DNA of 64,000 bases from an uncultured Lachnospiraceae bacterium (GTDB lineage Bacteria; Bacillota; Clostridia; Lachnospirales; Lachnospiraceae). The stretch spans positions 186,001-250,000 of the forward strand of contig CAMUMG010000002.1 in NCBI GenBank assembly GCA_947089905.1, in the 5' to 3' direction. A program made the translations under genes and the position numbers. The notes below the pieces were generated by a model. The model saw only the letters and a list, made by a program, of their open reading frames with translations, had not been told where the DNA came from and did not search any database. Position 1 is the first letter of the stretch. Every line of letters begins with the position of its first letter. This document shows positions 7,125 through 16,145 of this stretch, piece by piece.

Positions 7125-9104
7125 ATGGGGAATACAAAAACAGAAAAGTATTTTGCAAATGGAAATATTCTTCAAAGACGCTTAATTTCCAGGGTATTGG
7201 GTTTATTTCTGATTTTGGTGACAACATTGATTTTGGTATCAGGGGGGTTTATGTATTTTAGTAATTTGGATACTCTTCATGATATGGCTAAAGTGGCATT
7301 AAAATCGACTTCTTCTGCTGTAGAAAGAACGCTACATACACTTGAAGTCAATGCTATGAATGTAGCAGCTTTAGAAACAATAAGAGATGTCAATGCTTCT
7401 AAGGAACAAAAGTTAGAGGCGATGGAAGGAGTCCGAATCCAAAATAATTATGATGAAGTAGGATTTGTAGAATTAGACGGAAAAGGATATTCGAATTATG
7501 GAGATTTTGATTTTAACGATCAGCTTCATTTTCAGAGTACAAAACAGGGGAAGGTTTTTGTAGGAGAGCCAATCGTAAACCGTTTGAATGGAGAAGTTAT
7601 TATTATATCAGGTGCACCGGTATATCAAAATCAACAGATTGTGGGAACGGTATATATTGTTGATGTAGTAGAGTCAGTAAATGATAAAATTGGTGAGATC
7701 AGTTTTGGGCAAACAGGTTATGCCTATATTATTAATGCAGAAGGAACTGTTATTTTTCATAAATACAAACAAAAAATTGCTGAAGAAACAAATTCAATTA
7801 AATTACAAAACACAGATAAAAACTATGCTTCTTTAGCAAAAGCAACAGAGAAAATATTAGCACAAAAGGAACCGGGATATATCACTTATAAACTAAATGG
7901 CAAGAAGATGTTTGCTACTTATTGTCCTGTAGAAGGACATGAAAATTGGCGTTTAATTATGACTGCGCCAAACAGTGAATTTGTTTCTGTAGTAACAATC
8001 TCTTTAATTGTAAGTACACTGGTTGCAATAGTTCTTTTATTTATTATGATTTTGCTCATGATACGTTTTATTAAAAATGTAATACTTCCTATCAACACTG
8101 TAACAAAGCGACTTGCAAGCCTTGCAACAGGAGATTTAAAGACACCTGTTGAAGTTGTCCATACAAAAGATGAACTTGAAGTACTTTCACAGAGTTTGGA
8201 TAATACAATACGCAGTTTAAATCTATATATTTCGGATATAACAAGAGTACTTTCAGAACTATCTGTTGGAAATTTGAATATACAGACAGAAGTTACATTT
8301 GATGGAGATTTTGTTGCTCTTAAACAGGCGATACATACCATTATTTCTTCCTTAAATGAAACGATGAAACAAATTAATAAAGCAGCCGATCTGGTAGCTG
8401 ATAACTCTGAGTATACATCACAAGGAGCAAAGGATCTTGCTCAAAGCACTACAGATCAAGCAAGTGTATTAGAAGAGCTAACTGCCAGCATTACAGAAGT
8501 TTCAGATAAGGTTACTTTAACAGCAGATAATTCTAAGAGAGCAAATGAAAAGTTTATAGAAACGGAAAAAAATGTAGAAACTTGCAATTATCAGATGGAA
8601 TCTATGATTGATGCAATGACAGAAATTAAGGCAGGATCTGCACAGATTGGCAATATTATTAAGAATATTGAGAGTATTGCTTCACAGACAAATTTGTTAT
8701 CTTTAAATGCTGCAATAGAAGCAGCACGTGCAGGAGAAGCCGGAAAAGGTTTTGCTGTTGTAGCTGAGGAAATACGTAATCTTGCTGCGGAGAGTGCCAA
8801 AGCGGCTAAGAATACAGCAGATTTGATTTTAAAATCGATTCAGACGGTAGAAAATGGTACAAACATAGTAAATACAACAGCACAGTCACTTACTCAAGTA
8901 GTAGAAGGCACAAAAGAGATTACGGGAATTGTTGGTGGAATTGCGAGTGCAGCAAGTGAACAAGCAGAGTCAATTAAACAAATTAATTACTGCTTTGCAA
9001 ACAAATTCTGCTACTTCACAACAAAGTGCAGCAACAAGTATAGAATTGGCTTCACAGGCTCAGAAGTTAAAAGAACTTATAAATCGTTTTTCTTTGAAAA
9101 ATAA
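7125..9104 (+). CDS. Methyl-accepting chemotaxis protein with frameshifted C-terminus
   Basis: This membrane chemoreceptor has TM1 at about residues 24-46, an extracellular Cache-type sensor (about 50-285), TM2 at about 289-313, a HAMP linker and a cytoplasmic signalling hairpin whose tip ([25 protein letters not shown], near residues 518-542) contacts CheA/CheW. After IKQIN (base 8987) the frame changes: the annotated frame ends in an unrelated tail, while the +1 frame from base 8989 reads [15 protein letters not shown]...[13 protein letters not shown] and stops at 9108. About seven heptad-region codons expected between these parts are also absent. A small out-of-frame deletion is the simplest explanation. 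The tip is intact, so partial function is possible. Confidence 0.9.
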   Translation: MGNTKTEKYFANGNILQRRLISRVLGLFLILVTTLILVSGGFMYFSNLDTLHDMAKVALKSTSSAVERTLHTLEVNAMNVAALETIRDVNASKEQKLEAMEGVRIQNNYDEVGFVELDGKGYSNYGDFDFNDQLHFQSTKQGKVFVGEPIVNRLNGEVIIISGAPVYQNQQIVGTVYIVDVVESVNDKIGEISFGQTGYAYIINAEGTVIFHKYKQKIAEETNSIKLQNTDKNYASLAKATEKILAQKEPGYITYKLNGKKMFATYCPVEGHENWRLIMTAPNSEFVSVVTISLIVSTLVAIVLLFIMILLMIRFIKNVILPINTVTKRLASLATGDLKTPVEVVHTKDELEVLSQSLDNTIRSLNLYISDITRVLSELSVGNLNIQTEVTFDGDFVALKQAIHTIISSLNETMKQINKAADLVADNSEYTSQGAKDLAQSTTDQASVLEELTASITEVSDKVTLTADNSKRANEKFIETEKNVETCNYQMESMIDAMTEIKAGSAQIGNIIKNIESIASQTNLLSLNAAIEAARAGEAGKGFAVVAEEIRNLAAESAKAAKNTADLILKSIQTVENGTNIVNTTAQSLTQVVEGTKEITGIVGGIASAASEQAESIKQINYCFANKFCYFTTKCSNKYRIGFTGSEVKRTYKSFFFEK

Positions 9105-9147
9105 TTAAATTATATTGAATCTAAGAAAGTGATACAGGGGGCGGAAA

Positions 9148-9771
9148 ATGTCCTATTTTCCAATGTTTATAGACTTAAAAGATCAATGTTGCCTGGTAGT
9201 TGGCGGAGGTATGATTGCATTTCGAAAAGTGAAAGTGCTGAAAGAATTTGGAGCAAAAGTATTAGTAATAGCACCAAAAATCATGCCAGAAATTCAGGAA
9301 CAGACTGAGGTCATATGCAAAGAGCGAGAAATAGATCTATCAGATTTAAATGGTCAAAAGCTGGTAGTAGCAGCAACGAATAATAAATCACTTAATCACG
9401 AGATTGCTAAAATATGCAGAGCAAAAAATATTCCAGTTAATGCAGTAGATCAGATAGAAGATTGTAGCTTTATTTTTCCGGCGTATTTAAAACAGGGAGA
9501 AGTTGTAGCAGCGTTTTCAAGTGGAGGAAACAGTCCAGTCATTACCCAATATTTAAAAGAAGAAACCCGTTCGTTAGTCACAAAACAGTTAGGGGATTTG
9601 GCAGACTGTCTTGGAGGACTACGTGAGGAAGTAAAACGTTGTATACCCACAGAGGCAGAGAGAAAACAGGTTTATTTAAAGCTTTTAGAAATCGGTTTAA
9701 CACAAAAAGAGCTTCCTTCAAAAGAACAGATTCAACAATTAATAGCAAATCCTCCCCTTTCTCTTAGGTAG
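9148..9771 (+). CDS. sirC: Precorrin-2 dehydrogenase / sirohydrochlorin ferrochelatase
   Basis: This 207-residue protein of the CysG-N/Met8p family oxidises precorrin-2 to sirohydrochlorin with NAD+, and in bifunctional members also inserts Fe2+ to give siroheme. The N-terminal Rossmann loop VVGGGMIAFRKVKVL (residues 17-31) binds NAD, and VAATNNKSLNHEIAKIC and FSSGGNSPVITQYLKEE match the family core. The ribosome binding site is GGGGGCGG, 4 bases before the ATG. It opens the siroheme cluster and sits 39 bases after the chemoreceptor. Whether it also chelates iron cannot be read from the sequence, but no separate chelatase (SirB/CbiK type) is seen in the cluster. Confidence 0.88.
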   Translation: MSYFPMFIDLKDQCCLVVGGGMIAFRKVKVLKEFGAKVLVIAPKIMPEIQEQTEVICKEREIDLSDLNGQKLVVAATNNKSLNHEIAKICRAKNIPVNAVDQIEDCSFIFPAYLKQGEVVAAFSSGGNSPVITQYLKEETRSLVTKQLGDLADCLGGLREEVKRCIPTEAERKQVYLKLLEIGLTQKELPSKEQIQQLIANPPLSLR

Positions 9772-9784
9772 GGGAGGATTTGCT
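9744..9784 (+). terminator. 15-bp perfect hairpin spanning the sirC stop codon
   Basis: AGCAAATCCTCCCCT (9744-9758) pairs perfectly with AGGGGAGGATTTGCT (9770-9784) over an 11-base loop; the sirC stop codon lies at the stem/loop border. There is no T-run after it, so it may act as an mRNA 3'-end stabiliser or attenuator rather than a full terminator before hemB. Confidence 0.55.
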
Positions 9785-9796
9785 AGGAACAAGTAT

Positions 9797-9849
9797 ATGA
9801 AGAAATCCACATAATGGTTTTGCTCTTAACTGCCGCGAGTGGATTGAAA
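9797..9849 (+). repeat. 53-nt dispersed repeat, copy A (hairpin AATCCAC..GTGGATT)
   Basis: This segment matches 43634-43686 at 48 of 53 ungapped positions. Most differences fall in an 8-base variable block; the run TGCTCTTAACTGCCGCGAG is identical in both. The ends form an inverted repeat AATCCAC/GTGGATT. Copy B carries extra upstream hairpins resembling the right end of IS200/IS605 TnpB elements, so copy A is probably a shortened relic of the same element, lying between sirC and hemB. Confidence 0.65.
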
Positions 9850-9892
9850 CAACAGATCATCTATAATAAATGTGAAGCAGCACAGGGGGCTT

Positions 9893-10876
9893 ATGATGGA
9901 ACGGACAAGAAGATTGAGAAGTAGTAAAATGATACGCAGTATGGTAAGAGAAAATCATATCAGAATAGAGGAATTAATCTATCCGATCTTTGTGATAGAA
10001 GGAGAAAATATCTGCCATCCAGTAGAGTCTATGCCAGGAATCAATCAGTATTCTATTGACCGCTTAGAAGAGGAATTGGATCGGGTTGTAGCAGCAAAAA
10101 TTAAAGCAATACTATTGTTTGGAATCCCAGAACATAAAGATGAAGTTGGAAGTGGAGCTTATGATGATGAAGGAATTGTACAAAGAGCAATTCGTTTTAT
10201 TAAAGGAAATGAAAAGTATAAAGAACTGATTGTGATAGCAGATGTCTGTCTTTGTGAATATACGTCACATGGTCACTGTGGACTGATTCGGGATGGTATT
10301 ATTTTAAATGATGAAACCCTGCCCCTATTAGCAGCAACAGCAGTTAGTTATGCAGCAGCAGGCGCAGATATCATTGCCCCAAGTGATATGATGGATATGA
10401 GAGTTGCTGCAATCAGAAAGGCACTGGATGAAAATGGATTTGTCTATATTCCGATTATGGCATATAGTGCAAAGTTTGCATCGGCATTTTATGGACCTTT
10501 TCGGGATGCTGCACATTCTGCACCAGGATTTGGAGATCGAAAAACCTATCAGATGGATTTTGCAAATGGAAGGGAAGCAATGCGTGAGGTAGAACAAGAC
10601 CTGTTAGAAGGGGCAGATCTGATTATTGCAAAACCAGCGATGGGCTATATGGATATTATAAAAGATATTTCGAAACAATTTAATGTTCCAGTTGTCGCCT
10701 ATAATGTCAGCGGAGAATATTCTATGGTAAAAGCGGCGGCGAGGAATGGATGGATCGATGAGAAAAAGATTGTTATGGAACTTATGGTAGGATTCAAACG
10801 GGCAGGTGCAAAGATGATTATTACTTATCATGCCCTAGAAGTTGCAGCATGGCTTAGGGAGGATTATGATGAGTGA
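9893..10876 (+). CDS. hemB: Delta-aminolevulinic acid dehydratase (porphobilinogen synthase)
   Basis: HemB condenses two 5-aminolevulinate molecules to porphobilinogen in the cytosol. The zinc-type active-site loop DVCLCEYTSHGHCG with three cysteines (about residues 117-130) is present, together with the two lysine motifs PIMAYSAKFASAFYGPF and IIAKPAMGYMDII, the latter carrying the Schiff-base lysine. The start is placed at the ATG pair 9893/9896 after AGGGGG, giving the family N-terminus ERTRRLRSSKMIRSMV; the longer frame begins with a GTG lacking a ribosome binding site. Its stop overlaps the hemL start (ATGATGAGTGA), so hemB and hemL are translationally coupled. Confidence 0.96.
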   Translation: MMERTRRLRSSKMIRSMVRENHIRIEELIYPIFVIEGENICHPVESMPGINQYSIDRLEEELDRVVAAKIKAILLFGIPEHKDEVGSGAYDDEGIVQRAIRFIKGNEKYKELIVIADVCLCEYTSHGHCGLIRDGIILNDETLPLLAATAVSYAAAGADIIAPSDMMDMRVAAIRKALDENGFVYIPIMAYSAKFASAFYGPFRDAAHSAPGFGDRKTYQMDFANGREAMREVEQDLLEGADLIIAKPAMGYMDIIKDISKQFNVPVVAYNVSGEYSMVKAAARNGWIDEKKIVMELMVGFKRAGAKMIITYHALEVAAWLREDYDE

Positions 10877-12146
10877 TATAAAATCAAAAGAATGGTTTGA
10901 AAGGGCAAAATATCATATTCCAGGTGGTGTCAACAGTCCAGTACGTGCATTTGGATCGGTTGGCAGAACTCCACGTTTTATTGCATCGGCAAGGGGAAGT
11001 AAAATAAAAGATGTAGATGGAAATGAAATGATTGATTATGTCTGCTCTTGGGGACCAGTTATTTTAGGTCATGCCCACCCTAGAGTTGTGGCAGCAGTAC
11101 AACAGGCGTGTGAAGAGGGATTAACATATGGTGCACCCACTGTAAAGGAAGTGTTAATTGCTGAACTGATTGCTGAACTGATACCATCTATGGAAGTGAG
11201 TCGTCTGGTAAATTCGGGAACAGAGGCAGTAATGAGTGCAATTCGTGCGGCGAGAGGATACACAAAGCGAGATAAGATTATAAAATTTAAGGGTTGTTAT
11301 CATGGACATTCTGATGGACTTCTTGTAAAGGCGGGATCTGCAGCACTTACTACATCTATACCAGACAGTGCAGGAGTTCCTACAGATTATACAAAGCATA
11401 CACTTATAGCACTTTATAATGATAAAATATCAGTAGAAAAATTATTTCAGGCAAATCCAAAAGAGATTGCAGCTGTGATTGTAGAACCTGTAGCAGCAAA
11501 TATGGGAGTAGTATTGCCAGAACAGGGATTTTTAGAGTTCTTACGAGAAATAACAAAACAGTATGGGGCACTTTTGATTTTTGATGAGGTAATTACAGGA
11601 TTTCGTCTGGGACTTGGCGGTGCACAGGAATATTATGGTATTATTCCAGATTTAACGACATTAGGCAAAATTGTAGGTGGTGGAATGCCTATCGGTGCCT
11701 ATGGAGGAAAGCGAGAAATTATGCAGACGGTTTCACCATTAGGAGCGGTCTATCAGGCAGGGACATTATCGGGAAATCCTATTGCTACTGCGGCAGGACT
11801 AGAAACACTTCGGATTTTAAAAGAAGATCCAATGATTTATGAACGACTGGAAAAGAAGACAAAAATTCTTACAAAAGCGATACAAAAGGCAGCAGGCAAT
11901 CGTGTTTGGATTAATCAGATTGGTTCTCTTTTCTCTGTCTTTTTTACAAAACAACCAGTAAAAGATTATGAAAGTGCAATATCTTCAGATACAGATTGTT
12001 ATACAGATTATTTTGGATATTTGTTAGAACATGGAATTTATATTGCACCATCACAGTTTGAAGCAGTATTTGTTTCAGATGCACATACAAAAGAAGATAT
12101 TGATACAACTTGTAAAGTAATAGAATCATATTTTGGAGATATTTAA
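10869..12146 (+). CDS. hemL: Glutamate-1-semialdehyde 2,1-aminomutase
   Basis: HemL is a PLP enzyme that converts glutamate-1-semialdehyde to 5-aminolevulinate, the step after HemA. Signatures include YHIPGGVNSPVRAFG at the N-terminus, NSGTEAVMSAIRAARGYT, FKGCYHGHSD, LLIFDEVITGFR and TTLGKIVGGGMPIGAYGG with the PLP lysine. The ATG at 10869 is chosen (AGGGAGG 6 bases upstream, family-like N-terminus SDIKSKEWFERAK), overlapping the hemB stop by 8 bases. The 425-residue length is normal. Confidence 0.96.
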   Translation: MSDIKSKEWFERAKYHIPGGVNSPVRAFGSVGRTPRFIASARGSKIKDVDGNEMIDYVCSWGPVILGHAHPRVVAAVQQACEEGLTYGAPTVKEVLIAELIAELIPSMEVSRLVNSGTEAVMSAIRAARGYTKRDKIIKFKGCYHGHSDGLLVKAGSAALTTSIPDSAGVPTDYTKHTLIALYNDKISVEKLFQANPKEIAAVIVEPVAANMGVVLPEQGFLEFLREITKQYGALLIFDEVITGFRLGLGGAQEYYGIIPDLTTLGKIVGGGMPIGAYGGKREIMQTVSPLGAVYQAGTLSGNPIATAAGLETLRILKEDPMIYERLEKKTKILTKAIQKAAGNRVWINQIGSLFSVFFTKQPVKDYESAISSDTDCYTDYFGYLLEHGIYIAPSQFEAVFVSDAHTKEDIDTTCKVIESYFGDI

Positions 12147-12278
12147 CTTTGTCTTATTATAGAAAAAACCTATGAGTTAATTAGAATATTACTATTTTAC
12201 TCATTAAATTTCAAGTGTTAATATATAAATATTGATAAATAATTAACAACAAAGAAGGAACTATAAAAGGAGGAAGAC

Positions 12279-13901
12279 ATGAAGGTATTAGTACTTGGAG
12301 GCGTAGCAGCTGGAACAAAGATTGCGGCAAAGCTGATGAGGGAGGATCGAAGCAATGAGGTGATCGTGTTAAACAAGGGAAAAAATATTTCCTATGCTGG
12401 ATGCGGACTTCCTTATTATGTGGGGCATGTAATTGAGGACAGAGAACAGCTTATTGTGAATACACCAGAAAAATATTCAAAATTGACTGGTGTGACTGTT
12501 CTGACACAGACAGAAGCGGTAAAAGTAGATCCACAGACAAAAAAAGTGACAGCAGTTAATCTTGAAACACAGGAAGAAACGGTTTATGATTATGATAAAC
12601 TGGTGATTTCAGTTGGGGCAAGTCCAGTAAAACCGCCAATAGAAGGCTGTGATTTAGAGAATGTATTTTTTATGAGAACGCCAGAAGATGCAATTCGTTT
12701 GAGAGATGTAGTAGATTCTGGAAATGTAAAGAAAGCAGTAGTAGTTGGAGCGGGATATATTGGATTAGAAATTGCAGAAAATTTAAAGTTACAGGGAATT
12801 CGACCATTCGTTTTGGATATGGCACCACATGCACTTCCAGGATTTGATGCAGAGATAGCAGAATATGTAGAAGGAAAACTTGCTGAGAGTGGAATTCCAG
12901 TAGTGACAAATGTAAAAGTGACTGGAATTGAAGGCGATGGAAAAGTAGAAAAGGTTGTTACAGATAAAAGAGCATACAAGACAGATTTAGTAGTTTTAAG
13001 TGCAGGTATCCGACCAAATACAAAGTTCCTAGAAGACAGTGGAATTGAAATGTTTAAAGGAACGATTTTAACCAATGAATTAGGTGAAACAAATCTTCCT
13101 GACGTTTATGCAGCAGGAGATTGTGCAATGGTACATAATGCTCTGACCAAAAAAGCAGCATGGTCACCAATGGGTTCTACAGCAAATATTAATGGACGTT
13201 TGATTGCACAGAATATGATGGGTGCGAAATTAAATTATAATGGTGTATTAGGTACAGCAGTTTGTAAGCTTCCGGGATTAAACGTGGGAAGAACTGGACT
13301 GACTGAGGAGCAGGCAAAAGCAGAAGGCTTTGATGCTGTCAGTGTGATTACAGTAGTAGACGACAAGGCACACTATTTTCCGGGTGCAAGTTCCTTTATT
13401 ATCAAAATGATTGCAGATCGTGCTTCTTTGAAGCTTTTAGGTATACAAGTTCTTGGTGCAGGGGCTGTAGATAAAGTGGTAGATATTGCAGTTACTGGTA
13501 TTACCTGCAAGGCAACTCTTTCTGATCTGGCAAATATGGATTTGGCATATGCACCGCCATTCTCCACAGCAATTCATCCATTTGAACATACATTAAATGT
13601 TTTAATGAATAAGATCAATGGAACATTTGAAACCTTTACACCAGCAGAATATGCAGCAGGAGCAGCAGAAGGATACAAAGTAGTAGATGGATGTTTAACT
13701 CCTTCTATTGAAGGGGCACCTTATGTAGATCTTACTAAAGTAGAAGGACCAATTGAGGGACTGGATAAGGATGAAAAGATTCTTCTTGTATGTAACAAGG
13801 GAAAACGGGCATATCTATTACAAAACCGTATGAAATATTACGGATATACAAACACAAAAGTACTTGAGGGCGGCATTACCTTTAGTGAGGTAAAAGCATA
13901 G
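12279..13901 (+). CDS. CoA-disulfide-reductase-like FAD/NAD(P) flavoprotein with C-terminal rhodanese-like domain
   Basis: This 540-residue flavoprotein has the FAD loop VLGGVAAGTKIAAKLMRE at the N-terminus, the single redox cysteine in SYAGCGLPYYVG (Cys42) typical of CoA-disulfide reductases and NADH oxidases, the NAD loop VVVGAGYIGLEIAENL, and the dimerisation domain. A rhodanese-like module follows at about 450-540, with LVCNKGKRAY around the active cysteine. Such CoA-disulfide reductase-rhodanese fusions act in polysulfide or persulfide chemistry. It precedes the sulfite reductase by 105 bases, so a role in handling reduced sulfur with that enzyme is inferred. Ribosome binding site AGGAGG is strong. 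Confidence 0.85.
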   Translation: MKVLVLGGVAAGTKIAAKLMREDRSNEVIVLNKGKNISYAGCGLPYYVGHVIEDREQLIVNTPEKYSKLTGVTVLTQTEAVKVDPQTKKVTAVNLETQEETVYDYDKLVISVGASPVKPPIEGCDLENVFFMRTPEDAIRLRDVVDSGNVKKAVVVGAGYIGLEIAENLKLQGIRPFVLDMAPHALPGFDAEIAEYVEGKLAESGIPVVTNVKVTGIEGDGKVEKVVTDKRAYKTDLVVLSAGIRPNTKFLEDSGIEMFKGTILTNELGETNLPDVYAAGDCAMVHNALTKKAAWSPMGSTANINGRLIAQNMMGAKLNYNGVLGTAVCKLPGLNVGRTGLTEEQAKAEGFDAVSVITVVDDKAHYFPGASSFIIKMIADRASLKLLGIQVLGAGAVDKVVDIAVTGITCKATLSDLANMDLAYAPPFSTAIHPFEHTLNVLMNKINGTFETFTPAEYAAGAAEGYKVVDGCLTPSIEGAPYVDLTKVEGPIEGLDKDEKILLVCNKGKRAYLLQNRMKYYGYTNTKVLEGGITFSEVKA

Positions 13902-14006
13902 AAAATGTAAACCGTTTGTGTCTTACCTAGATTGTATTAAAAATTGTTTAGGGTGGGTTAAGGCAGCAACGGAAAGCTGCGTAAAACAAGAAAAGGAGAG
14001 AAAATT

Positions 14007-14957
14007 ATGGGATGTACACTAAAACCAGAAGAAATCAAAAGAGTAAAAGCATTAGGATTTCTCAATAACAAAGGAACTGATCTATTTAATGCACGTATTA
14101 TTACAGTAAATGGAAAAATTAATGCAGAACAGACAAAAGTTATTGCAGAGGCGGCAGAGAAATTTGGAAGTGGCGAAGTAGAGTTTACAACACGTCTTAC
14201 AGTAGAAGTACGTGGAGTTCATTTTGATAATATTGAACCATTTCGTGAATATATTGCAAAAGCAGGACTTGAAACAGGTGGAACAGGTTCTTTAGTACGC
14301 CCAGTTGTTTCTTGTAAGGGAACTACTTGTCAGTATGGATTATATGATACATTTGCTCTTTCTGAAAAAATCCATCAACGTTTTTATAAGGGATATCGTA
14401 CTGTAAAACTTCCACATAAGTTTAAGATTGCAACCGGTGGATGTCCAAATAATTGTGTAAAGCCAGACTTAAATGATCTTGGAATCATTGGTCAGTTAAT
14501 TCCAAATATCGATGAAGATCTATGTAATGGATGTAAGAAATGTCAGGTTGAAACTTCTTGTCCAATGAAGGCAGCAAAGTTAGAGGATAACATGATCTCG
14601 ATTGACAAAGAACTTTGCAACAACTGTGGAAGATGTATTGCACAATGTCCATTTGATGTAATTGAGAATGGAACTGTTGGCTATAAGATGTATATTGGCG
14701 GAAGATGGGGAAAGAAAGTGGCACATGGTCACGCATTGTCCAAAGTGTTTACAACAGAAGAAGAATTGCTTGATACAGTAGAAAAGGCAATCCTTTTATT
14801 CCGTGAACAGGGTAAGACAGGAGAACGTTTTGCTGATACAATCGAACGGATCGGTTTTGAGGAAGTAGAAAAACAACTTCTTGCAAATGATATCTTAGAA
14901 AGAAAACAGGAGATTTTAGATGCACAACTGCATCTGGTAGGCGGAGCAACCTGTTAA
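14007..14957 (+). CDS. Siroheme [4Fe-4S] sulfite (or nitrite) reductase with built-in ferredoxin domain
   Basis: This 316-residue single-subunit reductase of the nitrite/sulfite reductase family has the N-terminal ferredoxin-like repeat (TTRLTVEVRGVHFDNI). Four cysteines are placed for the siroheme-coupled cluster: Cys103 and Cys108 in SCKGTTCQYG, and Cys146 and Cys150 in GGCPNNC. An inserted 2[4Fe-4S] ferredoxin module at about 170-218 has C173, C176, C179, C185 and C204, C207, C210, C214. Genes for siroheme synthesis on both sides, plus an adjacent sulfur-type flavoprotein and YeiH exporter, favour sulfite as substrate, but nitrite is not excluded. It is short compared with two-repeat sulfite reductases. 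Confidence 0.85.
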   Translation: MGCTLKPEEIKRVKALGFLNNKGTDLFNARIITVNGKINAEQTKVIAEAAEKFGSGEVEFTTRLTVEVRGVHFDNIEPFREYIAKAGLETGGTGSLVRPVVSCKGTTCQYGLYDTFALSEKIHQRFYKGYRTVKLPHKFKIATGGCPNNCVKPDLNDLGIIGQLIPNIDEDLCNGCKKCQVETSCPMKAAKLEDNMISIDKELCNNCGRCIAQCPFDVIENGTVGYKMYIGGRWGKKVAHGHALSKVFTTEEELLDTVEKAILLFREQGKTGERFADTIERIGFEEVEKQLLANDILERKQEILDAQLHLVGGATC

Positions 14958-14984
14958 ATAACTGATACATATAGGAGAGTTAAA

Positions 14985-16037
14985 ATGAATTCATCAAAGA
15001 AAAAATATGGTGCAATTATTTTATGTCTGCTGATTGGATTGTTGGCGTCAAAATCCACTGACTTGCAGGAAGCAGTTTTTAAACGTGTTGTAATAGGTGG
15101 ACCAATGGTTGCATTATTAGTATCCATGATCATCTGTAACATTATGCCTTCTATAGACAAAGATTTTAAAGAAGGAACTACTTATTGTAGTAAACAGTTT
15201 TTAAACTGGGGTATCATTTTAACTGGCGGTACGTTAAGTTTTGCATCTATTCTTGGAACAGGCGTAAAAGCACTTCCGCTGATTTTATTTAATATTCTTT
15301 TGTCTTTTGGCATTGCTATGTTGATTGGAAAGAAAATCGGTGTAACAAAGAATACTTCTGTACTGGTAGGAGGCGGAACTTGTATCTGTGGTGGTACAGC
15401 AATCGCTACCTTAAGTCGTATTATTAAAGCAACCGATGCAGAAATCGCTTTCGGAATGGCTGCAATTTTCTTATTTGATACAATCTCAGCCTTTTCCTAT
15501 CCTTATATTGCTTCTGGAATCGGACTTACAAATAATCAGTTTGCATTTGTAGCAGGAACAGCAATTAATGATACTTCCTCCGTTGCTGGAGCACAGGCAA
15601 CTTTCCAGGCTATGATCAATGATCCGAATTTCAATGGAGCATTAAATGTAAAATTAGTTCGTACTACTATGTTGATTTTTGTAGCAATATTTTGGACTGT
15701 TATGGCAGCAAAAGAAGCCAGACAAAATGGCGGAGCAGGAACAAACGAAAGTATTTTAGCTGTAGTAAAGAAAACATTCCCTATGTTCATTCTTTGGTTT
15801 GTCGTAATGGCAGGTTTAAATACAATGGGCGTTTTCAGTCCAAAGGGACTTGATCTGTTAAAGACTGTAAGTAAGTTTTTATTTGCATCTGCTTTAGCAG
15901 GAGTTGGTTTTAAGATTAAGTTTAAAGATGTATTTTCAAAAGGCTTAAAGCCAATTGCATTAGGCGGAATTACATGGGCATGTGTAGCAATTTCTTCCTA
16001 TCTCTTTGCATTTCTCTTTGCAGGTTATATTGGATAA
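14985..16037 (+). CDS. YeiH/UPF0324 family putative sulfate or sulfur-oxyanion exporter
   Basis: This is a 350-residue inner membrane protein with about ten transmembrane helices and the family motif VGGGTCICGGTAIA (residues 124-137). YeiH family members are annotated as putative sulfate exporters. Its place 27 bases after the sulfite reductase suggests that it moves a sulfur oxyanion or a related anion linked to that enzyme. The ribosome binding site AGGAGAG is good and an intrinsic terminator follows the stop. Transport direction and substrate are inference. Confidence 0.8.
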   Translation: MNSSKKKYGAIILCLLIGLLASKSTDLQEAVFKRVVIGGPMVALLVSMIICNIMPSIDKDFKEGTTYCSKQFLNWGIILTGGTLSFASILGTGVKALPLILFNILLSFGIAMLIGKKIGVTKNTSVLVGGGTCICGGTAIATLSRIIKATDAEIAFGMAAIFLFDTISAFSYPYIASGIGLTNNQFAFVAGTAINDTSSVAGAQATFQAMINDPNFNGALNVKLVRTTMLIFVAIFWTVMAAKEARQNGGAGTNESILAVVKKTFPMFILWFVVMAGLNTMGVFSPKGLDLLKTVSKFLFASALAGVGFKIKFKDVFSKGLKPIALGGITWACVAISSYLFAFLFAGYIG

Positions 16038-16055
16038 GAGGAAAATTTAAAAAGA

Positions 16056-16085
16056 AAAAAGGGACTGCCAAAGCAGTCCCTTTTT
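16056..16085 (+). terminator. Intrinsic terminator after YeiH-like gene
   Basis: AAAAAGGGACTGC and GCAGTCCCTTTTT form a 13-bp perfect stem with a 4-base loop (CAAA) ending in five T residues. It separates the sulfite reductase/exporter transcript from hemA. Confidence 0.93.
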
Positions 16086-16145
16086 GTCTGTAGAAAGGCA
16101 GACATATCCGCTGCAATAAAGAAGTACAAAGGAGTGAAAGATCAT

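Noticed and set aside
9797-9849. CRISPR-like repeat (GTGGATTGAAA ending, as in type I-C repeats)
   Set aside because: Only one unit occurs here and one at 43634, with no regularly spaced array, spacers or cas genes; the context fits a mobile element end better.
13902-14006. Riboswitch before the sulfite reductase
   Set aside because: Only one small GCAGC/GCTGC hairpin is present and no known aptamer pattern could be recognised.
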